DNA of 64,000 nucleotides from Mycobacterium sp. NBC_00419 (GTDB lineage Bacteria; Actinomycetota; Actinomycetes; Mycobacteriales; Mycobacteriaceae). The position numbers and the translations under genes were made by a program. The notes under the pieces were generated by a model. That model searched no databases and was not told the origin of the DNA. It saw only the letters and a list, made by a program, of their open reading frames with translations. Below are positions 10,611 through 18,609 of this stretch, in pieces. The DNA is taken from NCBI RefSeq assembly GCF_036023875.1, contig NZ_CP107931.1, positions 2,232,001-2,296,000 on the forward strand, written 5' to 3'. Within the stretch, counting starts at the first letter, position 1. Every line of letters starts with the position of its first letter.

Positions 10611-10657
10611 ATGAAGCTATAATCTTCATATGTCTGGTATGAAGTCAATATCTTCAT
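10611..10657 (+). promoter_or_regulatory. Leaderless promoter with two identical-type palindromes (satD promoter/operator)
   Basis: Two 19-base palindromes share the form ATGAAG-N7-CTTCAT, at 10611-10629 and 10639-10657. A perfect TATAAT (10618-10623) lies in the spacer of the first. The start ATG begins seven bases after the -10, which predicts a leaderless transcript. The second palindrome lies just inside the coding start. The arrangement looks like an operator pair that would block initiation. The regulator is unknown; the downstream gene product, with an HTH-like C-terminus, is a candidate. Confidence 0.65.
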
Positions 10658-11274
10658 CACGGGCGACGATGATCGGCGATGTCGTCGGCTCCCGGCAGAC
10701 GCCTGACCGCGCGCGCCTGCACCGCCGGGTGACCCGCGCTCTCGACGATGTCGCCTCGACCGCCATCGACCCGCCCGCGTTCACGGTCGGTGACGAATTC
10801 CAGGGCAGCTACCCCACTGTCGGTGCGGCGATCGACGCCGCGTTGTGGGTGCGGTTGGCACTGGTGCCCGACGTCGACGTCCGCTTCGGCATCGGCTGGG
10901 GCGAAGTCACCATCCTCGACCCGGGCACCGGCATCCAGGACGGGGCCGGCTGGTGGTCGGCGAGAGAGTCCATCGAGTGGATCGCCGGCGCCCAACAACA
11001 ACCCGGCCTGGCCCACGTCCGCACCGCCTACCGCCGCGCCGACACCGACGGCCCCGATCCGGATGCCGTCAACGCCGCCCTGTTGTGTCGGGACCACCTG
11101 CTTGGATCGATGGATGCACGATCCCTGCGGCTGTTGCAGGGGCTCCTCGAGCACAAGACGAAGAAGGATCTGGCGGTAATGGAAGGCATCAGCGCCTCGG
11201 CGGTGTCCCAGCGGGCGGCACGCGACGGACTCGATCTACTGGTCCTGGCCAGCGGGCAACTGCGGGCCATCTGA
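10630..11274 (+). CDS. SatD-family protein with C-terminal helix-turn-helix-like region
   Basis: The 214-residue protein opens with ATMIGDVVGSRQ, the SatD-family N-terminal signature, followed by FTVGDEFQGSYPTV and RFGIGWGEV. The C-terminal 60 residues (KKDLAVMEGISASAVSQRAARDG) look like a winged or sigma-type HTH. SatD is named from the acid-tolerance sat operon of Streptococcus mutans; its biochemistry is not known. Start 10630 is chosen because it sits at the predicted +1 of a TATAAT promoter with no Shine-Dalgarno sequence. It overlaps the next membrane-protein gene (TGATGA). Confidence 0.75.
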   Translation: MSGMKSISSSRATMIGDVVGSRQTPDRARLHRRVTRALDDVASTAIDPPAFTVGDEFQGSYPTVGAAIDAALWVRLALVPDVDVRFGIGWGEVTILDPGTGIQDGAGWWSARESIEWIAGAQQQPGLAHVRTAYRRADTDGPDPDAVNAALLCRDHLLGSMDARSLRLLQGLLEHKTKKDLAVMEGISASAVSQRAARDGLDLLVLASGQLRAI

Positions 11275-12014
11275 TGACCGGTGTCGCCATCTTCCTGATC
11301 GCCGTGGGATGCGCCGACATCGTGCGGCGGCTGTCGTCACGGGCCTGGCTCGCGGTACTGGCCGGCCCCCTGATCGCGACGGGAGCCGCTGCGCTGTGCG
11401 GGTTGTGGCACCTCGGCGACCTCGTCCTGGTCGGGATCGCCGCCGCCGCGGCGGCGGCCTGGGAACTGGCCTGTACCCGCGCCGAGCGCGTCGGTGGCCG
11501 CTGGCAGATCTGGCCGCTTGTGTTGCTCGGGGTGGCTGTCCTGGTTCTGATCCTGCTGTCCGGGCTGGGCTCCCCGGTGGGCGGTCCGGTGGCGGCCTGG
11601 GTCAACTGGGCTGTGCTGCCCGGACTGCACAGCGTGGATCCCGGCCGTCTCGTCATGGTGATCGGTGTGGTGCTGCTGCAACTGGTGACCGGAAACCAAT
11701 TGGTGCGGCTGCTGCTCGGGTCGGTCGGCTCGGTCAAACCGGCCGGCCAGCCGCAGGCGTCCGATCGCCTCAAGGGCGGCCGGCTCCTTGGCCCGATGGA
11801 GCGGCTGCTCATCGTCGGACTCAGCCTCGCCGGTCAGCTCGCCGCGGCGACCGCGGTGGTGGCAGCCAAGAGCATCATCCGATTCCCCGAGATCAATGCC
11901 CAGAAGGTCCGGGAGAACGGTGGCATCGGCATCGACGACGTCACCGAGTACTTCCTGGTCGGCAGCTTCGCCAGCTGGATCGTCGCGCTCGGCGGCCTCG
12001 CACTCGCCCAGTAG
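11274..12014 (+). CDS. Integral membrane protein paired with SatD
   Basis: This 246-residue hydrophobic protein has about six membrane segments: roughly 1-20, 24-42, 45-62, 78-96, 125-145 and the last 90 residues with two more. The C-terminal half (SLAGQLAAATAVVAAKSIIRFPEI...YFLVGSFASW) is the best-conserved-looking part. Its ATG overlaps the satD stop, so the two are translationally coupled and probably form a regulator/membrane pair. No named family is recognised with confidence. Confidence 0.7.
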   Translation: MTGVAIFLIAVGCADIVRRLSSRAWLAVLAGPLIATGAAALCGLWHLGDLVLVGIAAAAAAAWELACTRAERVGGRWQIWPLVLLGVAVLVLILLSGLGSPVGGPVAAWVNWAVLPGLHSVDPGRLVMVIGVVLLQLVTGNQLVRLLLGSVGSVKPAGQPQASDRLKGGRLLGPMERLLIVGLSLAGQLAAATAVVAAKSIIRFPEINAQKVRENGGIGIDDVTEYFLVGSFASWIVALGGLALAQ

Positions 12015-12048
12015 TCCGCTGTCTCACGTCCTGCACGACCACTGACTG

Positions 12049-12115
12049 CTCGCCGAATGTGCGATCTCATACGCCCGCGACGGCGCGTCGCGGATGAAAC
12101 CGCACACTCGACGAG
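12049..12115. repeat. Dispersed intergenic repeat, copy 1 (inverted ends, internal hairpin)
   Basis: The roughly 65-base element lies in the convergent gap between the SatD-partner gene and fadA6. Its ends are near inverted repeats (TCGCCGAATGTGCG at 12050 and CGCACACTCGACGA at 12101). Inside is a perfect seven-base stem CCGCGAC/GTCGCGG at 12075-12093. A clearly related copy is at 56911-56977 next to clpC1. It may also act as a bidirectional transcription barrier here. Confidence 0.6.
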
Positions 12116-12127
12116 AATCGAAGCCGC

Positions 12128-13285
12128 TCAGAGCCTTTCGATGATGGTGACGTTGGCGGTACCGCCACCCTCACACATCGTCTGCAGGCCGTAGCGGCCG
12201 CCGGTGCGCTCAAGCTCGTTGAGCAGCGTGGTGAACAGTTTGGCCCCGGTGGCGCCCAACGGGTGGCCGAGCGCGATCCCGCCGCCGTTCGGGTTGACCC
12301 TCGCCGGGTCGGCCTTCGTCTCCTTGAGCCAGGCGAGCACGACTGACGCGAACGCCTCGTTGATCTCCACGACGTCGATGTCGTCGATTGTCAGACCCGC
12401 TTTGTCCAGTGCGTACTTGGTGGCCGGAATCGGGCCGGTCAGCATGATCACGGGATCGTCGCCGCGGGCGCTGATGTGGTGGATGCGGGCCCGCGGAGTC
12501 AGATTGTGATCCTTGACCGCCTGCTCGGAAGCCAGCAGCACCGCGCTTGCGCCGTCGCAGATCTGGCTCGCCATGGCGGCGGTCAGCCGACCGCCTTCCA
12601 CCAGCGTCTTGAGGCCGGCCATCTTCTCCAGGGTGGTCTCGCGCGGGCACTCGTCGACGGCGAAGCCGTCGATCGGCAGGATCTCGTTGTCGAAGTGCCC
12701 GCCACGGATCGCGGCGAACGCGCGCTCATTGCTGGCCAGTGCGAACCGTTCCATCTCCTCGCGGGTGATCCCCCACCGTTCGGCGATCATCTCCGCGCCA
12801 CGAAACTGTGAAACCTCCTGGTCGCCATAGCGTTTCAGCCACGCCTTCGACTCGTTCGTGGGCGAGGTGAAGCCGAACTGCTCGCCGACGATCATCGCCG
12901 AGGAGATCGGGATCTGGCTCATGTTCTGCACGCCACCGGCCACGATGAGGTCCGCGGTGCCGGCCATGATGGCCTGCGCCCCGAACGAAATCGCCTGCTG
13001 GCTCGACCCGCACTGACGATCCACGGTCACTCCGGGCACGGCTTCGGAATACCCGGCGGCCAACCACGACAGCCGTCCGATGTTGCCTGCCTGCCCACCG
13101 ATCGCGTCGACACACCCGGCGATCACGTCATCGACGGCGTCCGGGTCGACATCCTGGCGGCCCAGCAGCCCCTGCCAGGCGGCGGCACCCAGGTCGATCG
13201 GGTGCATGCCGGCCAGCGATCCGTTGCGCTTGCCCACCGCGGTGCGCACGGCGTCGATGACGTAGGCCTGTGAGGCGGGAGCCAT
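12128..13285 (-). CDS. fadA6: Ring C/D thiolase FadA6
   Basis: The 385-residue thiolase corresponds to Rv3556c. The catalytic residues are Cys92 (DRQCGSSQQ), His341 (GGGIALGHP) and Cys371 (TMCEGGGTA). In the HIP pathway FadA6 performs the thiolysis after IpdAB and acyl-CoA dehydrogenation, releasing small CoA esters. It lies 10 bases downstream of kstR2 and is the last gene of the fadE30-ipdF-kstR2-fadA6 operon. Confidence 0.93.
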   Translation of the reverse strand: MAPASQAYVIDAVRTAVGKRNGSLAGMHPIDLGAAAWQGLLGRQDVDPDAVDDVIAGCVDAIGGQAGNIGRLSWLAAGYSEAVPGVTVDRQCGSSQQAISFGAQAIMAGTADLIVAGGVQNMSQIPISSAMIVGEQFGFTSPTNESKAWLKRYGDQEVSQFRGAEMIAERWGITREEMERFALASNERAFAAIRGGHFDNEILPIDGFAVDECPRETTLEKMAGLKTLVEGGRLTAAMASQICDGASAVLLASEQAVKDHNLTPRARIHHISARGDDPVIMLTGPIPATKYALDKAGLTIDDIDVVEINEAFASVVLAWLKETKADPARVNPNGGGIALGHPLGATGAKLFTTLLNELERTGGRYGLQTMCEGGGTANVTIIERL

Positions 13286-13295
13286 GTCGATCTCC

Positions 13296-13886
13296 TTACT
13301 TTGGGGCGGCTATTCCGCCGAGGACGATGGAAAGGTATTGGCGGCCAACCTCTTCAGCTGTCAGCGGTCCGCCGGGCTGATACCAGCGCACGGAAACCCA
13401 GGTGGTATCCCGGATGAAGCGGTAGACCACGTCGACGTCGATATCAGGCCGGAAGCAGCCCTGCTCGATGCCCTCGTTGAGCAGATCAAGCCACATCTTG
13501 CGCTGCTCTTTGTTGCGGGTGTCGACGAAGCCGAACTGCGGCAGCGAGGAGAGCCGCTTGGCCTCGTCCTGGTAGATGACCACCTGGGCGTGCCGGTCCT
13601 CGATGGCTTCGAACGATGTCATGAACAGCCCCTTGAGCCGTTCCAGCGGATTGGGTTCGGACTCGACGATTTCCTGGTAGCGGCCGAACAGCCAGTCCAG
13701 GAAGTCGCGCAATACCTCCTCGACCATCTGCTCTTTGCTCTTGAAGTGGTGATAGAGGCTGCCGGACAGGATGCCCGCCGAATCAGCGATGTCGCGCACG
13801 GTGGTTGCGCGCAACCCGCGTTCGGCGAACATCGTCGCGGCGAGATCGAGAAGCTCGTCGCGACGGCTGACCGGCTGTTCTGTCAT
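13296..13886 (-). CDS. kstR2: TetR-family repressor KstR2 of the HIP regulon
   Basis: The 196-residue TetR protein has an N-terminal HTH (about residues 8-54: TVRDIADSAGILSGSLYHHFKS) and a ligand domain that in M. tuberculosis KstR2 binds HIP-CoA. Its gene overlaps the end of ipdF by four bases and is transcribed with fadE30, whose promoter has a KstR2 box. The repressor is therefore autoregulated. Targets in the window are the boxes at 6615 and 15838. Confidence 0.92.
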   Translation of the reverse strand: MTEQPVSRRDELLDLAATMFAERGLRATTVRDIADSAGILSGSLYHHFKSKEQMVEEVLRDFLDWLFGRYQEIVESEPNPLERLKGLFMTSFEAIEDRHAQVVIYQDEAKRLSSLPQFGFVDTRNKEQRKMWLDLLNEGIEQGCFRPDIDVDVVYRFIRDTTWVSVRWYQPGGPLTAEEVGRQYLSIVLGGIAAPK

Positions 13887-14674
13887 GGGTGCTGGCTCGA
13901 TACCGAAATCACTTCGCCGGTGAGGTAACTGGAGTAGTCACTGGCCAGGAAGGCGATCGTCGAGGCGATCTCCCACGGCTCGGCCGCCCGACCGAACGCC
14001 TCGCCCTCCGACAGCCGATCCAGTAGGTCGGTCGAGCTGACCTTCTCGAGGAACTTGTGCCGGGCGATGCTCGGGGACACCGCGTTGATCCGTACTCCGA
14101 ATTCGACGGCTTCGATTGCGCTGCAACGGGTCAAGGCCATCACACCGGCCTTGGCCGCCGCGTAGTGCGACTGCGAGTGCTGCGCGCGCCAGCCCAGCAC
14201 GCTGGCGTTGTTGACGATCGCGCCGCCGTGCCCGGCCTCGCGGAAGTACCGCAATGCCGCCCGCGTCGCCCGCATCACCGAGGTCAGGGTGACGTTGAGA
14301 ACCCGGTCCCACTCTTCGTCGGTCATGTCGACCACCGGGGTCTCGCCACCGAGGCCGGCGTTGTTGACCAGCACGTCGAGTCGCCCCAGCCGGGCGGTGG
14401 TCGAGGCGATCAGGGCATCCACCTGGGCGGTCGACGTGACGTCGCACACGACGCTCTCCACCCGGCCGAGGCCGAGTTCAGCGAGCTGGTCGCGGGTTTC
14501 ACCGAGGCGGCGTTCGTGGTGATCGGAGATGACGACGTCGGCGCCCTCGGCCAGCGCGCGCCGCGCCGTCGCCGAACCGATTCCGGTGCCGGCCGCCGCG
14601 GTGACCACGACCACCTTGCCGGTCAGCAGACCGTGGCCGGCGACCTCCTGCGGTACATCCGCCAATGAGCCCAC
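13883..14674 (-). CDS. ipdF: Short-chain dehydrogenase/reductase IpdF (Rv3559c-like)
   Basis: The 263-residue SDR keeps TAAAGTGIGSA, NNAGLGG, NNASVLGW and YAAAKAGVMALTRCSA. It aligns closely with Rv3559c, which I recall as IpdF, the hydroxy-indanone-CoA oxidoreductase of HIP catabolism; the symbol assignment is from memory. The start GTG shares one base with the fadE30 stop (TAGTG). Translational coupling to fadE30 upstream and kstR2 downstream is likely. Confidence 0.85.
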   Translation of the reverse strand: MGSLADVPQEVAGHGLLTGKVVVVTAAAGTGIGSATARRALAEGADVVISDHHERRLGETRDQLAELGLGRVESVVCDVTSTAQVDALIASTTARLGRLDVLVNNAGLGGETPVVDMTDEEWDRVLNVTLTSVMRATRAALRYFREAGHGGAIVNNASVLGWRAQHSQSHYAAAKAGVMALTRCSAIEAVEFGVRINAVSPSIARHKFLEKVSSTDLLDRLSEGEAFGRAAEPWEIASTIAFLASDYSSYLTGEVISVSSQHP

Positions 14675-15822
14675 TAGCCCTTCGCCTCCCGGGGTAGGCC
14701 GAGCACCCGCTCGGCGATGATGTTGCGCTGGATCTCGTTGGAGCCGCCGTAAATGGTATCGGCGCGGGAGAACAGGAACAGCCGCTGCCACTCGTCGAAC
14801 TCGTCGTCGTGCTTGAGCAGCCCGGATTTGCCCTGGATGTCCATGGCGAGTTCGCCGAGGTCGCGGTGCCAGTTGGCCCAGAGCAGCTTGGACACGTTGT
14901 CCTGGCCCGGTTGCTCCACATCCATGGTCGCCAACGCGTAGGACCGCATTGTCTGCAGACCCGCCCAGGCCCGGGTGAGCCGCTCCCGGATCAGCGGATC
15001 GTCGATCGCTCCGTTGGCCTTGGCCAACTCGACGACACCGGAAAGCTCACGCGCATAACGGATCTGCTGGCCCAGCGTCGAGACACCGCGCTCGAACGTC
15101 AGCACCCCCATGGCCACCCGCCAGCCGTCGCCCGGCTCGCCGACCACCAGGCCGGCGTCGGCGCGGGCATCGGTGAAGAACACCTCGTTGAACTCCGAGT
15201 CGCCGGTGAGCTGGATGATCGGGCGGATCTCCACGCCGGGCTGATCGAGCGGCACCAGCAGGAAGGACAGACCGGCGTGCCGCTTGGAGCCCTTCTCGGT
15301 GCGGGCCACCACGAAACACCATTGCGCCCAGTGCGCCAGCGACGTCCACACCTTCTGGCCGTTGATGACCCAGTGATCGCCGTCGAGCACCGCCGACGTC
15401 GCGACATTGGCCAGGTCGCTACCCGCGCCGGGCTCGGAGTAGCCCTGTGACCACAGTTCGGTGACATCGAGGATGTGCGGCAGGAACCGCTGCTGCTGCT
15501 CGGGCGTGCCGAAGGCGATCAGGGTGGGCCCGAGCAGTTCCTCACCCAGGTGGTTCACCTTGTCCGGGGCGTCGGCCTTGGCGTACTCCTCGTAGAAGGC
15601 GACGCGGTGCGCCACCGACAGACCGCGGCCGCCGTGCTCGACGGGCCAGCCCAGACAGGTCAGGCCGGCAGCCGCCAGATGGCGGTTCCAGGCCAGTCGC
15701 TCTTCGAAGGCTTCGTGCTCGCGCCCGGGGCCACCGAGACCCTTGAGTGCGGCGTATTCGCCGACCAGGTTGTCGGCCAGCCACCCGCGGACCTCGGCCC
15801 GGAACTCCTCGACCGTTATCAC
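14674..15822 (-). CDS. fadE30: Acyl-CoA dehydrogenase FadE30
   Basis: The 382-residue full-length acyl-CoA dehydrogenase (Rv3560c-like) shows WSQGYSEPGAGSDLANV, VWTSLAHWAQW and the C-terminal GGSNEIQRNIIAERVLGLP. It is expected to desaturate the propionyl side chain of HIP-CoA. It is the first gene of the leftward KstR2 operon; the operator centred near 15845 lies 16 bases upstream of its ATG. Confidence 0.92.
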   Translation of the reverse strand: MITVEEFRAEVRGWLADNLVGEYAALKGLGGPGREHEAFEERLAWNRHLAAAGLTCLGWPVEHGGRGLSVAHRVAFYEEYAKADAPDKVNHLGEELLGPTLIAFGTPEQQQRFLPHILDVTELWSQGYSEPGAGSDLANVATSAVLDGDHWVINGQKVWTSLAHWAQWCFVVARTEKGSKRHAGLSFLLVPLDQPGVEIRPIIQLTGDSEFNEVFFTDARADAGLVVGEPGDGWRVAMGVLTFERGVSTLGQQIRYARELSGVVELAKANGAIDDPLIRERLTRAWAGLQTMRSYALATMDVEQPGQDNVSKLLWANWHRDLGELAMDIQGKSGLLKHDDEFDEWQRLFLFSRADTIYGGSNEIQRNIIAERVLGLPREAKG

Positions 15823-15837
15823 CCCTGTAGGCTAACC

Positions 15838-15853
15838 TACCAAGCACTTGCTT
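15838..15853. promoter_or_regulatory. KstR2 operator between fadE30 and fadD3
   Basis: TACCAAGCACTTGCTT has the right arm CTTGCTT intact and the left arm matching five of seven positions of AAGCAAG. It lies in the 91-base divergent gap and probably serves both operons. The degenerate left half suggests weaker binding than the site at 6615. Confidence 0.75.
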
Positions 15854-15913
15854 TGTTAGCCCGGTCGGTGATGACGGCGCGAGACCCTTGTGAGCAAGAC
15901 CAAAGGAGCATCG

Positions 15914-17455
15914 ATGGAGCGCAGCGACCCGCGCACGACGCCCGCGGTGCTGGACCGGATGGCCCGCGAACTGGGCGACCGTGAGGCGTTGATAACCGAG
16001 GAGCGCACCTTCACCTTCGCCGAACTGCGCGAGGAAGTGCGCCGCGCCGCCGCGGCAATGATCGGGCTCGGGGTCGACGTCGGCGACCGGGTGGCGATCT
16101 GGTCGCCGAACACGTGGCACTGGGTGGTTGCCTGCCTGGCCACCCATTACGCCGGCGCCGTGGTGGTTCCGCTGAACACCCGCTACACCGCCGCGGAAGC
16201 GTCCGACATCCTGGCCCGCACTCAGGCCCCGCTGCTGATCGCGATGGGACGTTTCCTGGACACCGACCGGGTGGCCGACCTCGACCGCGCCGCGCTGCCC
16301 GATCTGCGGGACATCGTCCGGGTCCCCCTCGATACCGACGACGGAACGTGGGACGACTTCATGGCGGGCCCCACGGCGCCGCCGTCGGAGGTCGACAGCC
16401 GAGCCGCAGCGCTGTCCGGCGACGACGTCTCCGACATCCTGTTCACCTCGGGCACCACGGGCCGCAGCAAAGGTGTCCTGTGCGCGCATCGGCAGTCGCT
16501 GGCGGCACCGGCCGCGTGGGCGGCGTGCGGTCAGCTCACCCGCTCCGACCGCTATCTGTGCATCAACCCGTTCTTCCATAACTTCGGCTTCAAGGCCGCC
16601 ATCCTGGCCTGCCTGCAGACCGGCGCCGCGCTGATCCCGCAGCTGACCTTCGACCCGGAGCAGGCCTTCCGGATCGTCGAAGAACACCGGGTGACGGTGC
16701 TGCCCGGGCCGCCGACAATCTTCCAGACACTGCTCGACCACCCGGCCCGCAAGGATTACGACCTGAGCTCACTACGGTTTGCGGTCACCGGCGCGGCAAC
16801 CGTCCCGGTGGTGCTCATCGAACGCATGCAGGCCGAACTCGACTTCGACATCGTGCTGACCGCCTACGGCCTCACGGAGGCAAGCGGATTCGGCACCATG
16901 TGCCGCGCCGACGACGACGCGGTGACCGTGGCGACCACCTGCGGACGCCCGATCGCCGACTTCGAGCTACGGATCGACTCCCCTGAGCAGACCGGAGCCG
17001 GCGAGGTGCTGCTGCGCGGGCCCAACGTCATGCTCGGCTACCTCGACGATCCGGCCGCCACCGACGCCGCCATCGACGCCGACGGCTGGCTGCACACCGG
17101 CGATATCGGAACAGTCGACGCCGCAGGCAATCTGCGCATCACCGACCGCCTCAAGGACATGTACATCTGCGGCGGCTTCAACGTCTACCCCGCCGAGATC
17201 GAGCAGGTGCTGGCCCGCCTCGACGGTGTCGCCGACGCCGCGGTGATCGGAGTACCCGACGAGCGGCTCGGCGAGGTCGGTAGGGCGTTCATCGTGCGGC
17301 GGCCCGACAGCGACCTCGATGAGCAGGCCGTCATCGACTACACCCGACAGCATCTGGCGAACTTCAAGGCACCACGCTCGGTGGTGTTCCTGGCAGCACT
17401 GCCCCGCAACCCCGGCGGAAAAGTGGTCAAACCCACACTGCGAGAGATGGTCTGA
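15914..17455 (+). CDS. fadD3: HIP-CoA ligase FadD3
   Basis: This 513-residue adenylate-forming ligase corresponds to Rv3561 and activates HIP, the bicyclic remnant of cholesterol, as HIP-CoA. Motifs are TSGTTGRSKG (P-loop), YGLTEASGFG, GWLHTGDIG, GGFNVYPAEIE and the C-terminal catalytic Lys in NPGGKVVK. The ATG at 15914 has AAAGGAG five bases upstream and is preferred over an in-frame codon at 15890. The product HIP-CoA is also the KstR2 effector. Confidence 0.93.
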   Translation: MERSDPRTTPAVLDRMARELGDREALITEERTFTFAELREEVRRAAAAMIGLGVDVGDRVAIWSPNTWHWVVACLATHYAGAVVVPLNTRYTAAEASDILARTQAPLLIAMGRFLDTDRVADLDRAALPDLRDIVRVPLDTDDGTWDDFMAGPTAPPSEVDSRAAALSGDDVSDILFTSGTTGRSKGVLCAHRQSLAAPAAWAACGQLTRSDRYLCINPFFHNFGFKAAILACLQTGAALIPQLTFDPEQAFRIVEEHRVTVLPGPPTIFQTLLDHPARKDYDLSSLRFAVTGAATVPVVLIERMQAELDFDIVLTAYGLTEASGFGTMCRADDDAVTVATTCGRPIADFELRIDSPEQTGAGEVLLRGPNVMLGYLDDPAATDAAIDADGWLHTGDIGTVDAAGNLRITDRLKDMYICGGFNVYPAEIEQVLARLDGVADAAVIGVPDERLGEVGRAFIVRRPDSDLDEQAVIDYTRQHLANFKAPRSVVFLAALPRNPGGKVVKPTLREMV

Positions 17456-18609
17456 TGGATCTCAGTTACGACGACGCCACCCGAGAATTCCGCGACGAGG
17501 TGCGCGACTTCCTGGAAGCCAACAAGGCGTCGCTGCCGACCAAGTCCTATGACACCGCAGAGGGTTTCAAGCAGCACCGGCAATGGGACCGGGTGCTGTT
17601 CGACGCCGGGCTGTCGGTGATCACCTGGCCGAAGAAATACGGCGGCCGCGACGCGAGCCTGCTGCAATGGGTGGTCTACGAGGAGGAATACTTCCGCGCC
17701 GGAGCCCCAGGGCGCGCCAGCGCCAACGGCACCTCCATGCTGGCGCCGACGCTGTTCGCGCACGGCTCTGAGGAGCAGCTGGACCGCGTTTTGCCGAAAA
17801 TGGCCAGCGGCGAGGAGATCTGGGCCCAGGCCTGGTCCGAGCCGGAGTCCGGCAGCGACCTGGCCTCGCTGCGCTCGACCGCGACCCAGACCGACGGCGG
17901 CTGGCTGCTCAACGGCCAGAAGATCTGGAGCAGCCGGGCGCCGTTCGGCGACCGCGGATTCGGGTTGTTCCGGTCCGACCCGACCGCCGAGCGCCACCGC
18001 GGGCTGACCTACTTCATGTTCGACCTCAAGGCCGACGGCGTGACGGTGCGCCCGATCGCGCAGCTGGGCGGCGACACCGGGTTCGGCGAGATCTTCCTGG
18101 ACAACGTGTTCGTGCCCGACCATGACGTGATCGGCTCGGTACACGAAGGCTGGCGGGCGGCGATGAGCACCACCAGCAACGAGCGCGGCATGTCGTTGCG
18201 CAGCCCGGCGCGCTTCCTGGCGCCGGCCGAGCGGCTGGTTCAGGCGTGGACGTCACACGGCTCCGACCCCGCCTACGCCGACCGGGTGGCCGACGCCTGG
18301 ATCAAGGCGCAGGCATATCGACTGCACACGTTCGGGACCGTGACCAGGCTCTCCGAGGGCGGCGAGCTGGGCGCCGAGTCATCGGTCACCAAGGTGTTCT
18401 GGTCGGATCTCGACGTGGCACTCCACCAGACCGCCCTGGAGCTTCGCGGCGCGGACGCCGAACTCGCGGGCTCATGGACTGACGGTCTGCTGTTCGCGCT
18501 GGGCGGCCCGATCTACGCCGGCACCAACGAGATTCAGCGCAACATCATCGCCGAGCGACTGCTCGGGCTGCCCAAGGAACCCTCCGCGAGCTCCGGGAAG
18601 ACGAAATGA
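17455..18609 (+). CDS. fadE31: Acyl-CoA dehydrogenase FadE31
   Basis: The 384-residue acyl-CoA dehydrogenase (Rv3562-like) has WAQAWSEPESGSDLASL and GGPIYAGTNEIQRNIIAERLLGLP. It overlaps fadD3 by one base (TGATG). In M. tuberculosis FadE31 forms heteromers with FadE32 or FadE33; the smaller partner genes follow directly. Confidence 0.92.
   Translation: MDLSYDDATREFRDEVRDFLEANKASLPTKSYDTAEGFKQHRQWDRVLFDAGLSVITWPKKYGGRDASLLQWVVYEEEYFRAGAPGRASANGTSMLAPTLFAHGSEEQLDRVLPKMASGEEIWAQAWSEPESGSDLASLRSTATQTDGGWLLNGQKIWSSRAPFGDRGFGLFRSDPTAERHRGLTYFMFDLKADGVTVRPIAQLGGDTGFGEIFLDNVFVPDHDVIGSVHEGWRAAMSTTSNERGMSLRSPARFLAPAERLVQAWTSHGSDPAYADRVADAWIKAQAYRLHTFGTVTRLSEGGELGAESSVTKVFWSDLDVALHQTALELRGADAELAGSWTDGLLFALGGPIYAGTNEIQRNIIAERLLGLPKEPSASSGKTK

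Noticed and set aside
10845..12014. A 389-codon plus-strand frame running through satD into the membrane-protein gene
   Set aside because: Its first 140 residues are an Arg/Gly/Pro-rich shadow of satD in another frame; the real gene starts at ATG 11274 overlapping the satD stop.
15542..16741. Minus-strand frame opposite fadD3 and into fadE30
   Set aside because: Shadow frame; the divergent fadE30 and fadD3 genes with a KstR2 box explain the region.
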